Source: a bacterium (GTDB lineage: Bacteria; Patescibacteriota; Patescibacteriia; SG8-24). Taken from it: 37,168 nt of DNA. This document shows, piece after piece, positions 22,717-29,815 of the stretch (within the stretch, counting starts at the first letter, position 1; every line of letters begins with the position of its first letter). Position numbers and translations under genes: made by a program. The notes beneath the pieces were generated by a model. That model was not told where the DNA came from, did not search any database, and saw nothing but the letters and a program-made list of their open reading frames with translations. Location of the stretch: assembly GCA_021824285.1 (NCBI GenBank), contig JAKAKZ010000008.1:1-37168 (forward strand), in the 5' to 3' direction.

Positions 22717-25350
22717 ATGCAGCGCTTCGCCTTCGGGCTGGACATTTCGGATCGGTCAGCTGAATTGGTCTCGCTCCTTTCATTGAAAGGCCGGGTCGCC
22801 ATTGACCGTTACGGCCGCATCGAGCTTCCTCCGGGGATTATCGACCGTGGCGTCATCAACGACCAGGATAAGCTGGAGTCCCTGCTGTCCACGTTTCTGG
22901 ATGAGTTCATCGGTCCGAAGCGTGCCATCGTGCCGGTCGGCGTTTCCTTGCAGGAGAATCTGATCTACAGCAAGGTCTTTAGCCTGCCGGCCGCGCTTGA
23001 TGAATCGATGGCCGAAAAGGCCATGCATCTTGCCGCCGGCGAACGCTTGCCGCTGCCTTTCGGCGATCTGGCCGCCGCCAGCCTGCCGCTCGGCCACGAC
23101 GAGAAGCAGCAGGACTGGCTGTTCAGCGCGACCTCCCATTCCGTCCTGGAGTCCTACCGCCAAGTGCTGCAGCGTGTCCGCCTGAAACCGCTGTTCTTCG
23201 ACACCGAGGCTCTCGCGCTCGGACGCGCCATCGCCGACCGCAAGGAGGCGGGCGCCCAGCTGCTCGTGGATATCGGTGCGCGCACTACGGCCATCGACGT
23301 CTGGGACCGTGGCGGCATCCGCTTTTCATCCGCGGTACCGCTCGCCGGCGACCAGCTGACTTCGGCCATCGAGATCCAGCGGAATATTCCCATGGAGCAG
23401 GCCGAACAGATGAAGAACCAGGAAGGTTTTGATCCTGCCGCCGGCGATGGCCGGACCTTCCTCATCCTCCAGCGGCCGATGTCGGATATCATCGAAGAGA
23501 TTCGCCGCACCATCAGCTTTTACGAGAGGACGACCGGCCATAAAATAAGGAAGGTGATTCTTGCCGGCGGCACCTGTCTGGTGCCGCACCTCGGAGAATA
23601 TCTGACCTCCAACCTGCATGGACTTCCGGTCAGCCGCGGCAATCCGCTTTCCGGCATTTCCGTGGACAACCTGCACAACATCGATAAATTCACTAAAATA
23701 TCAATAATTTACGCGACTGCCATCGGTCTGGCCCTCCGGGCCATGGGCGTCAGGGAAGGCCCTGGCGTCGACCTCGCCCTCGATAAGAGCGCGGGCAATG
23801 GCACGGGCCTAATCAGCGGACTGCGGACCGCCGCGGCATCGCTCATCGCTATGGTCACCCACAAAAAAACGCACCATAAGAAAAAGGGTGCCGCGGATAG
23901 CGGCGAGCCCTTGAAGTCGACGTCCGCCGTCTCGTCGGAGCCGCCGGCGGTGGAACCGGAGGCCGCCGCGTCCCCGGCCGTCGACCAGATTTTGCCCTCG
24001 GATGATGAACTGGCGTCTTCCCGGCCGGTTTCCGTGTCGCACGACTACGTCGGTGCCGCCGAAGAGCCGGTGGCCGAAGAAAAGGAAACGGAACCAGAAC
24101 CGCAGTCGGAACAGCAACCGGCGGCGGAGGCGGCGGCTCCAAAATCCAAACCGGAGCAGACTGCGGATTACGGACGTGGCATCGGCGATATCCTGGGGTC
24201 AGCCTATACCATCGAAGGTCAGGAAGATGAGGAGAATGAGGAGCCGGGCACGGAAATCCGCCCCACCAAACCGTCACGTGAACGTTTGGCCATCGAGTCC
24301 ATTCTGACCAAGGCCAAAAAAGGCGGCTCCATCCTTGAAGAACGCGCCGGACGCGGGCGTTCGTTCGTGCTCACGGCGGTGCTTGCCGTCCTGGTGCTGA
24401 TCTTCCTAGCCATCGCCGTCTTCGGCATAATCATGTTCATCCGCAAGAACGGGCTGCCGAAGATACCGCAGTTCCAGAAGGCGCCGGCCGCCCAAGCGCC
24501 TGCCCAGCAGCCGGCGAAGACCGGCGCTCCGGCCTCCGTCAGCCTGCTGGCGCATCTGGCGCTGGACCGTAATACGGCCGGCGACAAGGTGTTCCTGCAG
24601 GGCCGTGCCATCGAGACCGACGCGTCGCTCGAGGATACTTTCCAGACTTCCGGTCAGGCGGCGGCCTCGCCCAACGCCAAGGCCAAGGGCATCATCACCA
24701 TCGTCAACACTACTTCAAAGAGCTACACCTTCGTCGCGACCACGCGGTTCCTGACCAAGGATAACGTCCTGTTCCGGATGGATAAGGCTACGGTTATCCC
24801 GGCCAACGGCTCTGTCCAGACGGCAGTGACGGCCGACAAACCCGGTCCGTCCGGCGATATCGGTCCGACGGAGTTCACTATCCCAGGCCTGTCCCAGAAC
24901 CTACAGCCGCTGATTTACGGCAAGAGCGAGTCCGCCATGACCGGCGGTTCCAGCACGGCCAAGGCCATCGCCGCCGTGGACCTGACGGCCGCCAAGGCTA
25001 AGCTCACGGAACGGCTTTCGGCCGAGGGGATGAAGAATTTCTCCGCCATGCTGGCGACCGGCGAAAAAATAATGCCGGAACTCATCACCTCGTCGGAGCT
25101 GTCCTTTGACGCGCCGAAGGCCGGCACGGTCGGCGCCTCGTTCGTGGCCAAGCTCACTCTCCGCTTCCGGACGCTCGTCATCCCAGAGCGTGATGTCATG
25201 ACCGCTCTTCAAGGCAAGCTTTCAGCGGCTCTGCCGAGCGGCCAGTCCGCCGCCGATTACACGCTGGCCCAGCCGCAGTACGTGATTGAGGCCTACGAGT
25301 CCGCTAAGGACCAGGCTGAAATCCGCGTCGAGGCCGCGGTCCAGAAGTAA
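22717..25350 (+). CDS. pilM: PilM fused to a transmembrane baseplate-J-like domain
   Basis: An 877-residue fusion. Residues 1-350 are a PilM/actin-like ATPase domain (FGLDISDRSAELVSL, LLVDIGARTTAIDVW, VILAGGTCLVPHLGEYL), the cytoplasmic ring of the pilus machine. A long Pro/Glu/Ala-rich disordered linker (about 385-540) follows, then one membrane helix (about 549-575). The external domain (about 604-874) contains IITIVNTTSKSYTFVATTRFL and resembles baseplate-J-like domains found in Patescibacteria proteins. In other bacteria PilM binds PilN, a membrane protein, in trans; here the anchor is built in. I start at ATG 22717, where PilM homology begins. The frame stays open upstream, but that stretch is promoter and palindromes. 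Confidence 0.85.
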   Translation: MQRFAFGLDISDRSAELVSLLSLKGRVAIDRYGRIELPPGIIDRGVINDQDKLESLLSTFLDEFIGPKRAIVPVGVSLQENLIYSKVFSLPAALDESMAEKAMHLAAGERLPLPFGDLAAASLPLGHDEKQQDWLFSATSHSVLESYRQVLQRVRLKPLFFDTEALALGRAIADRKEAGAQLLVDIGARTTAIDVWDRGGIRFSSAVPLAGDQLTSAIEIQRNIPMEQAEQMKNQEGFDPAAGDGRTFLILQRPMSDIIEEIRRTISFYERTTGHKIRKVILAGGTCLVPHLGEYLTSNLHGLPVSRGNPLSGISVDNLHNIDKFTKISIIYATAIGLALRAMGVREGPGVDLALDKSAGNGTGLISGLRTAAASLIAMVTHKKTHHKKKGAADSGEPLKSTSAVSSEPPAVEPEAAASPAVDQILPSDDELASSRPVSVSHDYVGAAEEPVAEEKETEPEPQSEQQPAAEAAAPKSKPEQTADYGRGIGDILGSAYTIEGQEDEENEEPGTEIRPTKPSRERLAIESILTKAKKGGSILEERAGRGRSFVLTAVLAVLVLIFLAIAVFGIIMFIRKNGLPKIPQFQKAPAAQAPAQQPAKTGAPASVSLLAHLALDRNTAGDKVFLQGRAIETDASLEDTFQTSGQAAASPNAKAKGIITIVNTTSKSYTFVATTRFLTKDNVLFRMDKATVIPANGSVQTAVTADKPGPSGDIGPTEFTIPGLSQNLQPLIYGKSESAMTGGSSTAKAIAAVDLTAAKAKLTERLSAEGMKNFSAMLATGEKIMPELITSSELSFDAPKAGTVGASFVAKLTLRFRTLVIPERDVMTALQGKLSAALPSGQSAADYTLAQPQYVIEAYESAKDQAEIRVEAAVQK

Positions 25351-25369
25351 CAGGCCGCATCATATATAG

Positions 25370-25399
25370 AAGGGTCCGACCCCGGGGTCGGACCCTTTT
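25370..25399. terminator. Intrinsic terminator after pilM
   Basis: A perfect palindrome centred on CCCCGGGG, AAGGGTCCGA outward, ending in four T. Confidence 0.9.
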
Positions 25400-25477
25400 G
25401 GTTTCACCGCCACTAAGCGTTCGCCGCTCACGCCGCTACCCTAGCCACCCATCTCTCGATGATCTACACTATCAGTC

Positions 25478-26023
25478 ATGAAACTCACCAGACTGCATCT
25501 GGCCGTCGCTGCGCTCTCCGCGATCACTTTCGCGCTGCTCGCCGCACTGTGGCTTTACTCCTGGCGCTTGGAGTCCGAATTGCGCGACCTGCGGAATGAA
25601 CGGCGCTCTTTTGACGTCCATGACATATTCTCCGCCGCGGGCCGCGATCTGGCCGCCGGTGGCCGGCAGCTCACGGCCAGCCAGGAAGCCCCGGCGATTG
25701 TCCATCCGACTTTCAGCCAGGTCATCGTGAGCGACAGTTCCGGTATCGTCTGCAGCGATCAGGCGCGGCGACCGTCCTGCCCCGGACAGATCCTGGATTA
25801 CAGCGGCCGCGACGCCAAATGCGTGGCGGATTTCGGGGCGCTGTTCGGTCCAGCCGGTTTAGTGCCGGAAGATCCGTCGACCATAAGCCGGATGCCGGCC
25901 AACAAGTCGTTGCCCATTGGCCCTAAAAATTCCGGCTACTATATCCACATCACCGCTGGTAATCGCCTGGAAATCGGCGCCTGCTGGCCGGAAGATCAGA
26001 CGGAAATTCGCCTCAAAAGGTAG
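25478..26023 (+). CDS. Pilin homologue with a non-prepilin N-terminus
   Basis: A 181-residue protein homologous to the two pilins downstream but lacking the G|FTLIE processing signal. It begins with a basic end and a plain hydrophobic helix (LAVAALSAITFALLAALWLYSW). Residues ~37-55 (RDLRNERRSFDVHDIFSA) align with the pilins' QDARNAKRWSEVNGILNA. The four cysteines are kept in the same order, and SGYYI...LEIGAC matches SGYYI...IEIGSC near the end. It should stay in the membrane as an uncleaved pilin-fold protein, perhaps as a decoy, chaperone or assembly-platform partner. The function is inferred only. Confidence 0.78.
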   Translation: MKLTRLHLAVAALSAITFALLAALWLYSWRLESELRDLRNERRSFDVHDIFSAAGRDLAAGGRQLTASQEAPAIVHPTFSQVIVSDSSGIVCSDQARRPSCPGQILDYSGRDAKCVADFGALFGPAGLVPEDPSTISRMPANKSLPIGPKNSGYYIHITAGNRLEIGACWPEDQTEIRLKR

Positions 26024-26102
26024 TTTTTTAGCTGTTTTAAGCCAAAAAGTAACTGTGGATTACTGGCGCATATGTTCCTTGCGCCAAATTTAGGCGATTT
26101 TG

Positions 26103-26111
26103 TGCTATAAT
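26103..26111 (+). promoter_or_regulatory. Extended -10 promoter for the major pilin (TGCTATAAT)
   Basis: Consensus TGC-TATAAT. The leader to the ATG at 26192 is about 75 nt and includes a possible hairpin (ACGCT...AGCGT, near 26132-26152). Confidence 0.65.
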
Positions 26112-26191
26112 AAATGTACTATCGTGCCTTAACGCTGATTCCCAGTTAGCGTCGGGTACCGTGCTCAATCGGCTAATAATTTTTCCGCTCT

Positions 26192-26737
26192 ATGTCGAAG
26201 CAGGATAACTCGGGCAAGAAGGGCTTTACTCTCATCGAATTGCTGATTGTCATCGGCATCATCGGCTTCCTGGCCGCTGCCATCCTCGTGGCCGTCGACC
26301 CGGTCAAGCGCATTCAGGACGCTCGCAATGCCAAACGCTGGTCCGAAGTGAACGGCATCTTGAATGCCATCCTCAACAAGCAGGTCGATGACCGAGCGCT
26401 GTTTAACGGCACGACTCCGGTACTTCGCTCTGCTACCACTGCAGCACAGGTGATTGTCACAACCAGTGCCGGTTTAGCCAACTGCACGTCGGCGCCACCG
26501 ACCTGCGCAGCCGTGACGACGCTTAACGTCAGCTCGTCGGACTCCTGTTTCGTCAATCTCTCCAGTCTGGCACCATCCTATATCGCTCAGCTGCCGATAG
26601 ATCCGGGTAGCGGCTACTCGAGCACCGATACCGGCTATTACATGGTTCGCGGCACTGAGGGCCGCATCGAGATCGGCGCCTGCAACCCCGACACGAACGG
26701 TTCCGACCCGAACATCAGGATCAGCGTCAAGCGCTAA
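26192..26737 (+). CDS. pilA: Type IV major pilin (first paralogue)
   Basis: A 181-residue prepilin with a classic signal G11|FTLIELLIVIGIIGFLAAAIL and Glu at +5. A Patescibacteria-style segment (VDPVKRIQDARNAKRWSEVNGILNAIL) follows. The globular domain has four cysteines (NCTSAPPTC, DSC, GAC) that probably form two disulfides, and ends with a Lys-Arg dipeptide. After cleavage by prepilin peptidase it would form the pilus fibre. Its own consensus promoter and the terminator that follows suggest strong, separate expression. It could also be a pseudopilin of GspG type; the naming is therefore by position and fold. Confidence 0.9.
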   Translation: MSKQDNSGKKGFTLIELLIVIGIIGFLAAAILVAVDPVKRIQDARNAKRWSEVNGILNAILNKQVDDRALFNGTTPVLRSATTAAQVIVTTSAGLANCTSAPPTCAAVTTLNVSSSDSCFVNLSSLAPSYIAQLPIDPGSGYSSTDTGYYMVRGTEGRIEIGACNPDTNGSDPNIRISVKR

Positions 26738-26751
26738 ACTTGATTCGAAGA

Positions 26752-26779
26752 AGGGCCCGCCTCATGGCGGGCTCTTTTT
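26752..26779 (+). terminator. Intrinsic terminator after the first pilin
   Basis: AGGGCCCGCC-TCAT-GGCGGGCTCT (one G-U) followed by T. Confidence 0.88.
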
Positions 26780-26785
26780 GGTATA

Positions 26786-26816
26786 GGTATCAGCTACCCC
26801 GGTAGCAGCTACCGAT
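26786..26816. repeat. Short inverted repeat (GGTATCAGCTACC...)
   Basis: Interleaved copies of AGCTACC and GGTAGC next to the terminator. It could fold into a small hairpin. No function is assigned. Confidence 0.4.
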
Positions 26817-26820
26817 ATTG

Positions 26821-26940
26821 TCATTGCGAGGAGGCCGCAGGCCGACGACTTGTCACCATCATTATTCATATAAGACGGAAGGTGAAGCAATCCCGTCCTT
26901 AGAGCTGGATTGCTTCGCTCCCTTCGGTCGCTCGCAATGA
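26821..26940. repeat. 120-bp MITE-like palindromic element
   Basis: Perfect 10-bp terminal inverted repeats (TCATTGCGAG and CTCGCAATGA) and an inner inverted pair (GAAGCAATCC with GGATTGCTTC). The sequence resembles the TCATTGCGAG...GAAGCAATC intergenic repeats known from many unrelated bacteria. It contains no gene and fills the gap between the two pilins. A flanking target-site duplication was not evident. Confidence 0.7.
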
Positions 26941-27046
26941 CGAAGACGGGGGCGCTTGCACGGCGGGCGCTCGGCGCATTTGTGGCAATGTTTAAGGCGC
27001 TGTCCCCGGCTGGGGCGGACACCCACTCTACCCGCGGCCCAAAATG

Positions 27047-27055
27047 TGTTATTCT
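27047..27055 (+). promoter_or_regulatory. Extended -10 promoter for the second pilin (TGTTATTCT)
   Basis: TGT-TATTCT, 62 bp before the ATG at 27118. Confidence 0.5.
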
Positions 27056-27117
27056 ATCCACATCTTCGTTTCGGCCTTGTTAAGGCCCAATTAGGCTTAC
27101 CAACCGGCGTCCGGTAT

Positions 27118-27660
27118 ATGCGGTTCAATAACCACGAACCAGGTCAGGGGTTCACACTCATCGAACTGCTGATCGTCATCGGCATCATCGGCTTTCTGGC
27201 CTCCGCCATTCTTGTGGCTGTCGATCCGGTCCGCCGCATCCAGGATTCCCGCAACGCGCGGCGCTGGTCTGAAGTTAACGCCATCCTGAACGCCATCCTC
27301 AACAAGCAGGTCGATGACCGCGCCCAGTTCAGCGGCTCCACGCTCGTGCCGATCATCGATAGCTCTAACGCCCAGATACTCGTCAACACGGACAGCGGCC
27401 TCCTGGACTGCACGGTCGCGCCGCCGACTTGCGATTCGCTGACGCTCAACACCACGGGCACCAGGACCTGTTACGCGAATGTCTCCGGCATCACGCCGGA
27501 TTACATCGCCGACCTGCCGTTCGACCCCGGCGGCGGCTCCGGCACGAATTCCGGCTATTACATCCGTCGGACCGTTCCGGGCAGCTCAAATTCCACCGGC
27601 CGCATCGAAATAGGCTCGTGCAAGGCGGAATTGAACGCCACGATCAAAGTAAAGAGATAG
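27118..27660 (+). CDS. Type IV major pilin (second paralogue)
   Basis: A 180-residue prepilin with the same 11-residue leader length and signal as its neighbour (G11|FTLIELLIVIGIIGFLASAIL). The helix and alpha-beta region are almost the same (VDPVRRIQDSRNARRWSEVNAILNAIL), whereas the C-terminal domain has diverged while keeping four cysteines and the IEIGSC...KVKR ending. This is a tandem duplication followed by divergence of the exposed surface. It has its own promoter and terminator, so the two pilins could be expressed differently. The start is chosen at the ATG giving the standard leader. Confidence 0.9.
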   Translation: MRFNNHEPGQGFTLIELLIVIGIIGFLASAILVAVDPVRRIQDSRNARRWSEVNAILNAILNKQVDDRAQFSGSTLVPIIDSSNAQILVNTDSGLLDCTVAPPTCDSLTLNTTGTRTCYANVSGITPDYIADLPFDPGGGSGTNSGYYIRRTVPGSSNSTGRIEIGSCKAELNATIKVKR

Positions 27661-27680
27661 GCCATACACCTAAGAGATTT

Positions 27681-27707
27681 ACACCCGGCCGACCGCCGGG
27701 TGTTTTT
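27681..27707 (+). terminator. Intrinsic terminator after the second pilin
   Basis: ACACCCGG...CCGGGTGT followed by five T. Confidence 0.9.
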
Positions 27708-27714
27708 ATGCTCT

Positions 27715-27844
<130 letters not shown>

Positions 27845-27871
27845 CCCCTTTACCATTCCCCAATATTTGGC

Positions 27872-27877
27872 TATATT
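27872..27877 (+). promoter_or_regulatory. -10 element for proS (TATATT)
   Basis: TATATT lies 70 bp before the ATG at 27948. The leader between them contains tandem heptamers. Confidence 0.4.
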
Positions 27878-27900
27878 CCGTATGTTTCATCGGACCACTC

Positions 27901-27946
27901 AACCCGTAACTTTCAACTGTAAACTCTCAACTTTAAACTCCAAACC
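27901..27946 (+). repeat. Heptamer-repeat arm in the proS leader
   Basis: Tandem 7-mers AACCCGT, AACTTTC, AACTGTA, AACTCTC, AACTTTA, AACTCCA directly before the start codon. This arm has no clear partner nearby; the (TC) element occupies the upstream side. Confidence 0.65.
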
Positions 27947-27947
27947 G

Positions 27948-29222
27948 ATGCGCTATTCCCGCCTGTTCGGTCGTACGGCCAAGACCGCGCCGCACGATGC
28001 CGACTCCGCCAATGCCCGCCTGCTCGCGCAGGGCGGTTTTGTCGACCAGCTCATGGCTGGCGTCTATACTTTCCTGCCGCTCGGCCTGCGCGTGCTCCAC
28101 AAGGTCAAGAATATCATCCGCGAGGAAATGAACGCGGTCGGCGGCCAGGAGATCCTGATGCCCGCCATCCTGCCCAAGGAGCCGTGGGAAAAGACCGGCC
28201 GCTGGTCCGATCCGGGCCCGGAGGTGATGTTCCAGTTCAAGGGCCGCGGCGGCGCGGACATGGGGCTCGGCTGGACGCACGAGGAGATCGTCACGCCGCT
28301 CGCCAAGCAGTTCATCCGCTCCTACAAGGACCTGCCGTTCAGCGTCTACCAGATTCAGGACAAGTTCCGCAACGAGCCGCGCGCCAAGTCCGGCCTGCTG
28401 CGCGGTCGCGAGTTCAGCATGAAGGACATGTATTCGTTCCATAAGGACGAGGCCGACCTGGTCCAGTACTACGACAAGGTGCGCGACGCTTACCTGCGCG
28501 TCTTCGAGCGCTGCGGCCTGCACGCGCTCGTGGTCGAAGCCTCCGGCGGCGCGTTCTCCAAGTACTCGCACGAGTTTCAGACGCTCACGGACAGCGGCGA
28601 GGATATCGTCTACTACTGCGGCAAGTGCGAGTACGCGCAGAACCGGGAAATCAGCGAGTATAAGGCCGGCGACACCTGCCCGAAGTGCGGCGGCACCATG
28701 AAGGAGGGGAAAGCTATCGAGATCGGCAACATCTTCAAGCTGATGACCCGCTTTTCCGCGGCCTTCGACGTCGGCTACACCGATGCTGACGGCGCCAAGA
28801 AACCGGTCCTCATGGGCTGTTACGGCATCGGCCCATCCCGTGTGGTCGGTACGGTCGCCGAGATTCACCATGACGAAAAGGGCTTGATCTGGCCCAAATC
28901 GGTGGCGCCGTTCCAGGTCCACCTGGTCATGCTCACTGCCAAGGAAGAGACCGCGACCGCCAAAGTCCGCGAGACCGCCTATCGGCTGGAGCAGGAACTG
29001 GAGTCCGCCGGCATTGAGGTGCTCTTCGATGACCGCGAGGAGGTCCGCGCCGGCGAGAAGTTCGCCGATGCCGACCTGATCGGTAACCCGCTCCGCCTGG
29101 TCGTCTCCGAGAAGACCTTGGCGCAGTCTTCGGTCGAATGGAAACCGCGCATGTCTTCCGAAGCGGCGCTCGTGCCGCTCGCCGAGGTGGTGGCCAAGTG
29201 TCGGGAATTCCTGGCGGCCTGA
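27948..29222 (+). CDS. proS: Prolyl-tRNA synthetase lacking the editing insert
   Basis: A 424-residue class II synthetase that charges tRNA-Pro. Motif 2 (FRNEPRAKSGLLRGREFSMKDMYSFH) and motif 3 (GCYGIGPSRVVGTVAEIHHD) are clear, and the C-terminal anticodon-binding domain follows (IEVLFDDREEVRAGEKFADADLIGNP). Usual bacterial ProRS (~570 residues) has a ~180-residue editing domain between motifs 2 and 3; here only the short zinc-type stretch CGKC...CPKCGG remains. Mischarged Ala-tRNA would need clearing in trans, or is tolerated. The frame is open upstream through the (TC) tract, but that would add a Ser-Leu run; ATG 27948 matches the family. Confidence 0.93.
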   Translation: MRYSRLFGRTAKTAPHDADSANARLLAQGGFVDQLMAGVYTFLPLGLRVLHKVKNIIREEMNAVGGQEILMPAILPKEPWEKTGRWSDPGPEVMFQFKGRGGADMGLGWTHEEIVTPLAKQFIRSYKDLPFSVYQIQDKFRNEPRAKSGLLRGREFSMKDMYSFHKDEADLVQYYDKVRDAYLRVFERCGLHALVVEASGGAFSKYSHEFQTLTDSGEDIVYYCGKCEYAQNREISEYKAGDTCPKCGGTMKEGKAIEIGNIFKLMTRFSAAFDVGYTDADGAKKPVLMGCYGIGPSRVVGTVAEIHHDEKGLIWPKSVAPFQVHLVMLTAKEETATAKVRETAYRLEQELESAGIEVLFDDREEVRAGEKFADADLIGNPLRLVVSEKTLAQSSVEWKPRMSSEAALVPLAEVVAKCREFLAA

Positions 29223-29239
29223 CCGTCTGCGATAAACGA

Positions 29240-29266
29240 AAACCGTCCCCCTGCGGGGACGGTTTT
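29240..29266. terminator. Bidirectional terminator between convergent proS and hup
   Basis: AAAACCGTCCCC...GGGGACGGTTTTT. It has A-runs and T-runs on both sides and lies between two converging genes. Confidence 0.92.
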
Positions 29267-29276
29267 TGCGCTGTCC

Positions 29277-29558
29277 TTATTTGCCCTTGAGAGCGTCCTT
29301 GAGGGCCTTGCCGGCCTTGAACTTTGGGACGGTCACCGGCGGAATCTGGATCTTCTCGGAAGGATTCTGCGGGTTAACGCCCATGCGGCCGGCGCGGCGC
29401 TTGGCGGAGAAGGAGCCGAAACCGGCGATCGTGACCTCGCCGCCGCCCTTCAGGGTCGAAGTGACGGTTTCGGTGAAGGCCTCAATGGTGTCCTCGGCCT
29501 GCTTCTTGGAGATTTCGACCTTTTCCGCCAGTTTGGCGACGAGCTCTGCCTTGTTCAT
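29277..29558 (-). CDS. hup: DNA-binding protein HU
   Basis: A 93-residue HU/IHF-family protein that bends and compacts DNA as a dimer. It begins MNKAELVAKLAEKVEISKKQAEDTIEAF, a standard HU N-terminus, and carries GGEVTIAGFGSFSAKRRAGRMGVNPQNPSEKI, the signature of the DNA-binding arm. The frame extends 15 residues upstream, but the family start is at 29558. It converges on proS across a shared terminator. On the upstream side lies the rny terminator and a heptamer repeat pair. Confidence 0.94.
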   Translation of the reverse strand: MNKAELVAKLAEKVEISKKQAEDTIEAFTETVTSTLKGGGEVTIAGFGSFSAKRRAGRMGVNPQNPSEKIQIPPVTVPKFKAGKALKDALKGK

Positions 29559-29658
29559 AGCGGTAGCTACGTAGTGGTTATTAGCTCGGAATGCCCTATG
29601 CATTCCATTGGGCCTAGTTTATCAAGGGCGTTTTTTCGTGGCAATAGGGGCAAATTTA

Positions 29659-29815
29659 GTGTGGGGTGGGGAGTGTGAAGGGTGGAGCATGGGTAGGAAA
29701 ATAATGGATCTGTAATTATCGGCCAGCATTATATTTTTGCGGTAATCAAAACCGCCCGGCATCGCCGGACGGTCTCAATCGCTTCACGCTTCAAACTTCA
29801 CGCTGCACACTCCGC
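29659..29815. repeat. Inverted pair of heptamer-repeat arms between rny and hup
   Basis: The left arm is five 7-mers (29659-29693; GTGTGGG, GTGGGGA, GTGTGAA, GGGTGGA, GCATGGG). The right arm is five (29781-29815; GCTTCAC, GCTTCAA, ACTTCAC, GCTGCAC, ACTCCGC), ending exactly next to the rny stop codon. The rny terminator lies between them. Confidence 0.78.
29747..29773 (-). terminator. Terminator-like hairpin after rny
   Basis: On the minus strand, ACCGTCCGGC-GAT-GCCGGGCGGT (one mismatch) followed by TTTT. Confidence 0.65.
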
